NCBI RefSeq assembly: GCF_012396235.1
Contig: NZ_JAAXPA010000003.1
Coordinates: 359,077 to 423,076 of the forward strand
DNA: 64,000 nucleotides
Direction: 5' to 3'
Source: Rhodococcus opacus
Lineage (GTDB): Bacteria; Actinomycetota; Actinomycetes; Mycobacteriales; Mycobacteriaceae
Below are positions 63,152 to 64,000 of the stretch, in pieces; position 1 is the first letter of the stretch, and each line of letters starts with the position of its first letter. Position numbers and translations under genes: made by a program. The notes under the pieces are model-generated. The model was given only the letters and a program-made list of their open reading frames with translations, did no database searches and had not been told where the DNA came from.

Positions 63152-63349
63152 ATGAGCGATTCGCTGAAGGACCGGGTGCGCGAGAAGCTGTTGCGCCAGC
63201 TGGCCGAGGACGGGGGGCACCCAGTCCAGGAGGCGGAGGGGGACGATCCACGATTGGTTTCCATCGACGCCGACCTCGCGGCTTTGGAGCAGGCCTCGGA
63301 CGGTGATGTGGTGATCGAGGAGCTGGCTGCCAAGTACTGGGTGCCCTGA
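63152..63349 (+). CDS. Small charged conserved-type protein
   Basis: 65 residues. MSDSLKDRVREKLLRQLAED is amphipathic; the rest is acidic (DDPRLVSIDADLAAL, DGDVVIEELAAKYWVP). No motif known. No Shine-Dalgarno; CATGAT lies 6 nt upstream, so a leaderless start is possible. Last gene before the rRNA leader. Confidence 0.5.
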   Translation: MSDSLKDRVREKLLRQLAEDGGHPVQEAEGDDPRLVSIDADLAALEQASDGDVVIEELAAKYWVP

Positions 63350-63887
63350 ATCGGCGTTTCGCAGCGTTGACCTGGCGATTTGGTGTTCTTGTTTCCCTTC
63401 GCGTAACTTATTCCAGGTCAGAGCGACACGGACACCGACCCCGGCCGGAAGGCGGGGGACACGAGGTTGGACGCAGGCGCCTGGTAAATCGGAAGTTCAC
63501 CGTCGTGTACGGTGGTGCTTCCATCCCGGTTAGATTCTGATCAGCGTCTCGGCTTGCGCCGGTGAGACTGGTAGGATAAGATGGAACGGTTGCCCCGGAG
63601 CGGCCGAAGTTGTGACTTCGGTAGTGATGGTGTGTGCGTGTTCTTTGAGAACTCAACAGTGTGTCGATGAATGTCAGTGCCAAATGTTTTTGGTACTCCG
63701 CATCACGGATGATCAACTGGCCCTTGGGGTTTGGTTGTGAGTTGTGGTGTGGGTATTTGCTGGCTCTTCTCCTTCTTCCGTCGGAGGGGGTCAGTGTTTG
63801 AAAATGCTAGTTTGAGTTTTTGATTGCTAGTGATTTGACTCGATGTCTATGACTGATTAGCAGGTTCGCCTGTGAAATCTAGAGTCT
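63350..63887 (+). promoter_or_regulatory. rRNA promoter and leader with boxB/boxA-like antitermination elements
   Basis: No gene. TTGCGC (63554-63559), 17-nt spacer, TAAGAT (63577-63582) is the best promoter, TSS near 63589. Downstream in the leader come CCGAAGT-TGTG-ACTTCGG (63604-63621, a boxB-like hairpin) and TGTTCTTTGAGA (63639-63650, boxA-like), then the small GTTCT/AGAAC hairpin (63640-63652). A further hairpin GGAAG/CTTCC with inner CACCGT/ACGGTG lies at 63491-63522, upstream of the promoter. The rest resembles the usual RNase III stem region before 16S. Confidence 0.6.
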
Positions 63888-64000
63888 TCAACGGAGAGTT
63901 TGATCCTGGCTCAGGACGAACGCTGGCGGCGTGCTTAACACATGCAAGTCGAGCGGTAAGGCCCTTCGGGGTACACGAGCGGCGAACGGGTGAGTAACAC
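63888..64000 (+). rRNA. rrs: 16S ribosomal RNA, 5' end (partial)
   Basis: AGAGTTTGATCCTGGCTCAG and GACGAACGCTGGCGGCGTGC are the universal 5' conserved blocks, followed by the actinobacterial V1 region. The 5' end was set by aligning E. coli position 1. The gene runs off the window. Confidence 0.95.

Noticed and set aside
63468..63490. TTGGAC and TAAATC as the rRNA promoter
   Set aside because: Spacer of 11 nt is far too short for a sigma-70 promoter; TTGCGC-N17-TAAGAT is better.

Overview
The window is chromosomal DNA of a high-GC actinobacterium, most likely a Rhodococcus. GC is high throughout and GTG starts are frequent. The gene set is mycolata-type: WhiB4, PonA2, Crp, MarP, the Ssd/Tad locus and 6C RNA. 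From about 17 kb to 62 kb the gene order closely follows the Mycobacterium tuberculosis Rv3682-to-Rv3644c block in my memory of that genome. No CRISPR array, prophage, transposase or plasmid gene was recognised.

Layout. 1-5.9 kb: end of asd, a secretory lipase whose 3' end looks lost, two membrane proteins, a formylglycine-generating enzyme and a divergent Tat-exported multicopper oxidase. 5.9-10.4 kb: a compact operon of TetR regulator, Baeyer-Villiger monooxygenase, ChoD-type cholesterol oxidase and acetoacetate-decarboxylase-like protein. 10.4-13.5 kb: an ArsR/SRPBCC pair divergent from furA-katA. 13.5-17.1 kb: a YdjM-like membrane protein, an IdeR-box siderophore-binding lipoprotein, tRNA-Pro, a metallophosphoesterase and YqeY. 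17.1-31.2 kb: ponA2, whiB4, two ArsA-like ATPases, RidA, a metallo-beta-lactamase-fold protein, crp, nth, a thioredoxin-like protein, a CoA-pyrophosphatase Nudix, marP, ephE, a holin-like membrane protein and nhaA. 31.4-43.1 kb: an MHS-type transporter, a SRPBCC/DUF5939 nucleotide cyclase, acs, the dppABC-D/F peptide transporter and a degenerate Fic-like protein. 43.5-49.5 kb: a HAD phosphatase, 6C RNA, ssd and a Tad/Flp pilus operon. 49.6-53.8 kb: a second MHS transporter, a LysR regulator and a two-subunit CoA-transferase, which look like an insertion in the conserved order. 53.8-61.9 kb: a DEAH helicase, cspA, a conserved protein, topA, the DNA polymerase III delta' subunit and tRNA-Thr. 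62-64 kb: four small genes, an rRNA leader with antitermination-like boxes, and the first about 113 nt of 16S rRNA.

Regulation. Many monocistronic or first genes have a TANNNT -10 element 6-8 nt before the start codon and no Shine-Dalgarno, which predicts leaderless mRNAs. Long palindromes with a GTGAGT...ACTCAC core lie at several gene ends. The crp gene, a probable adenylate cyclase and a perfect TGTGA-N6-TCACA site before acs all fall in this window, which suggests a local cAMP-Crp circuit. Two DnaA-type boxes lie just before ssd and the Tad operon.

Functional calls come from reading motifs and comparing with families from memory; no database search was run.
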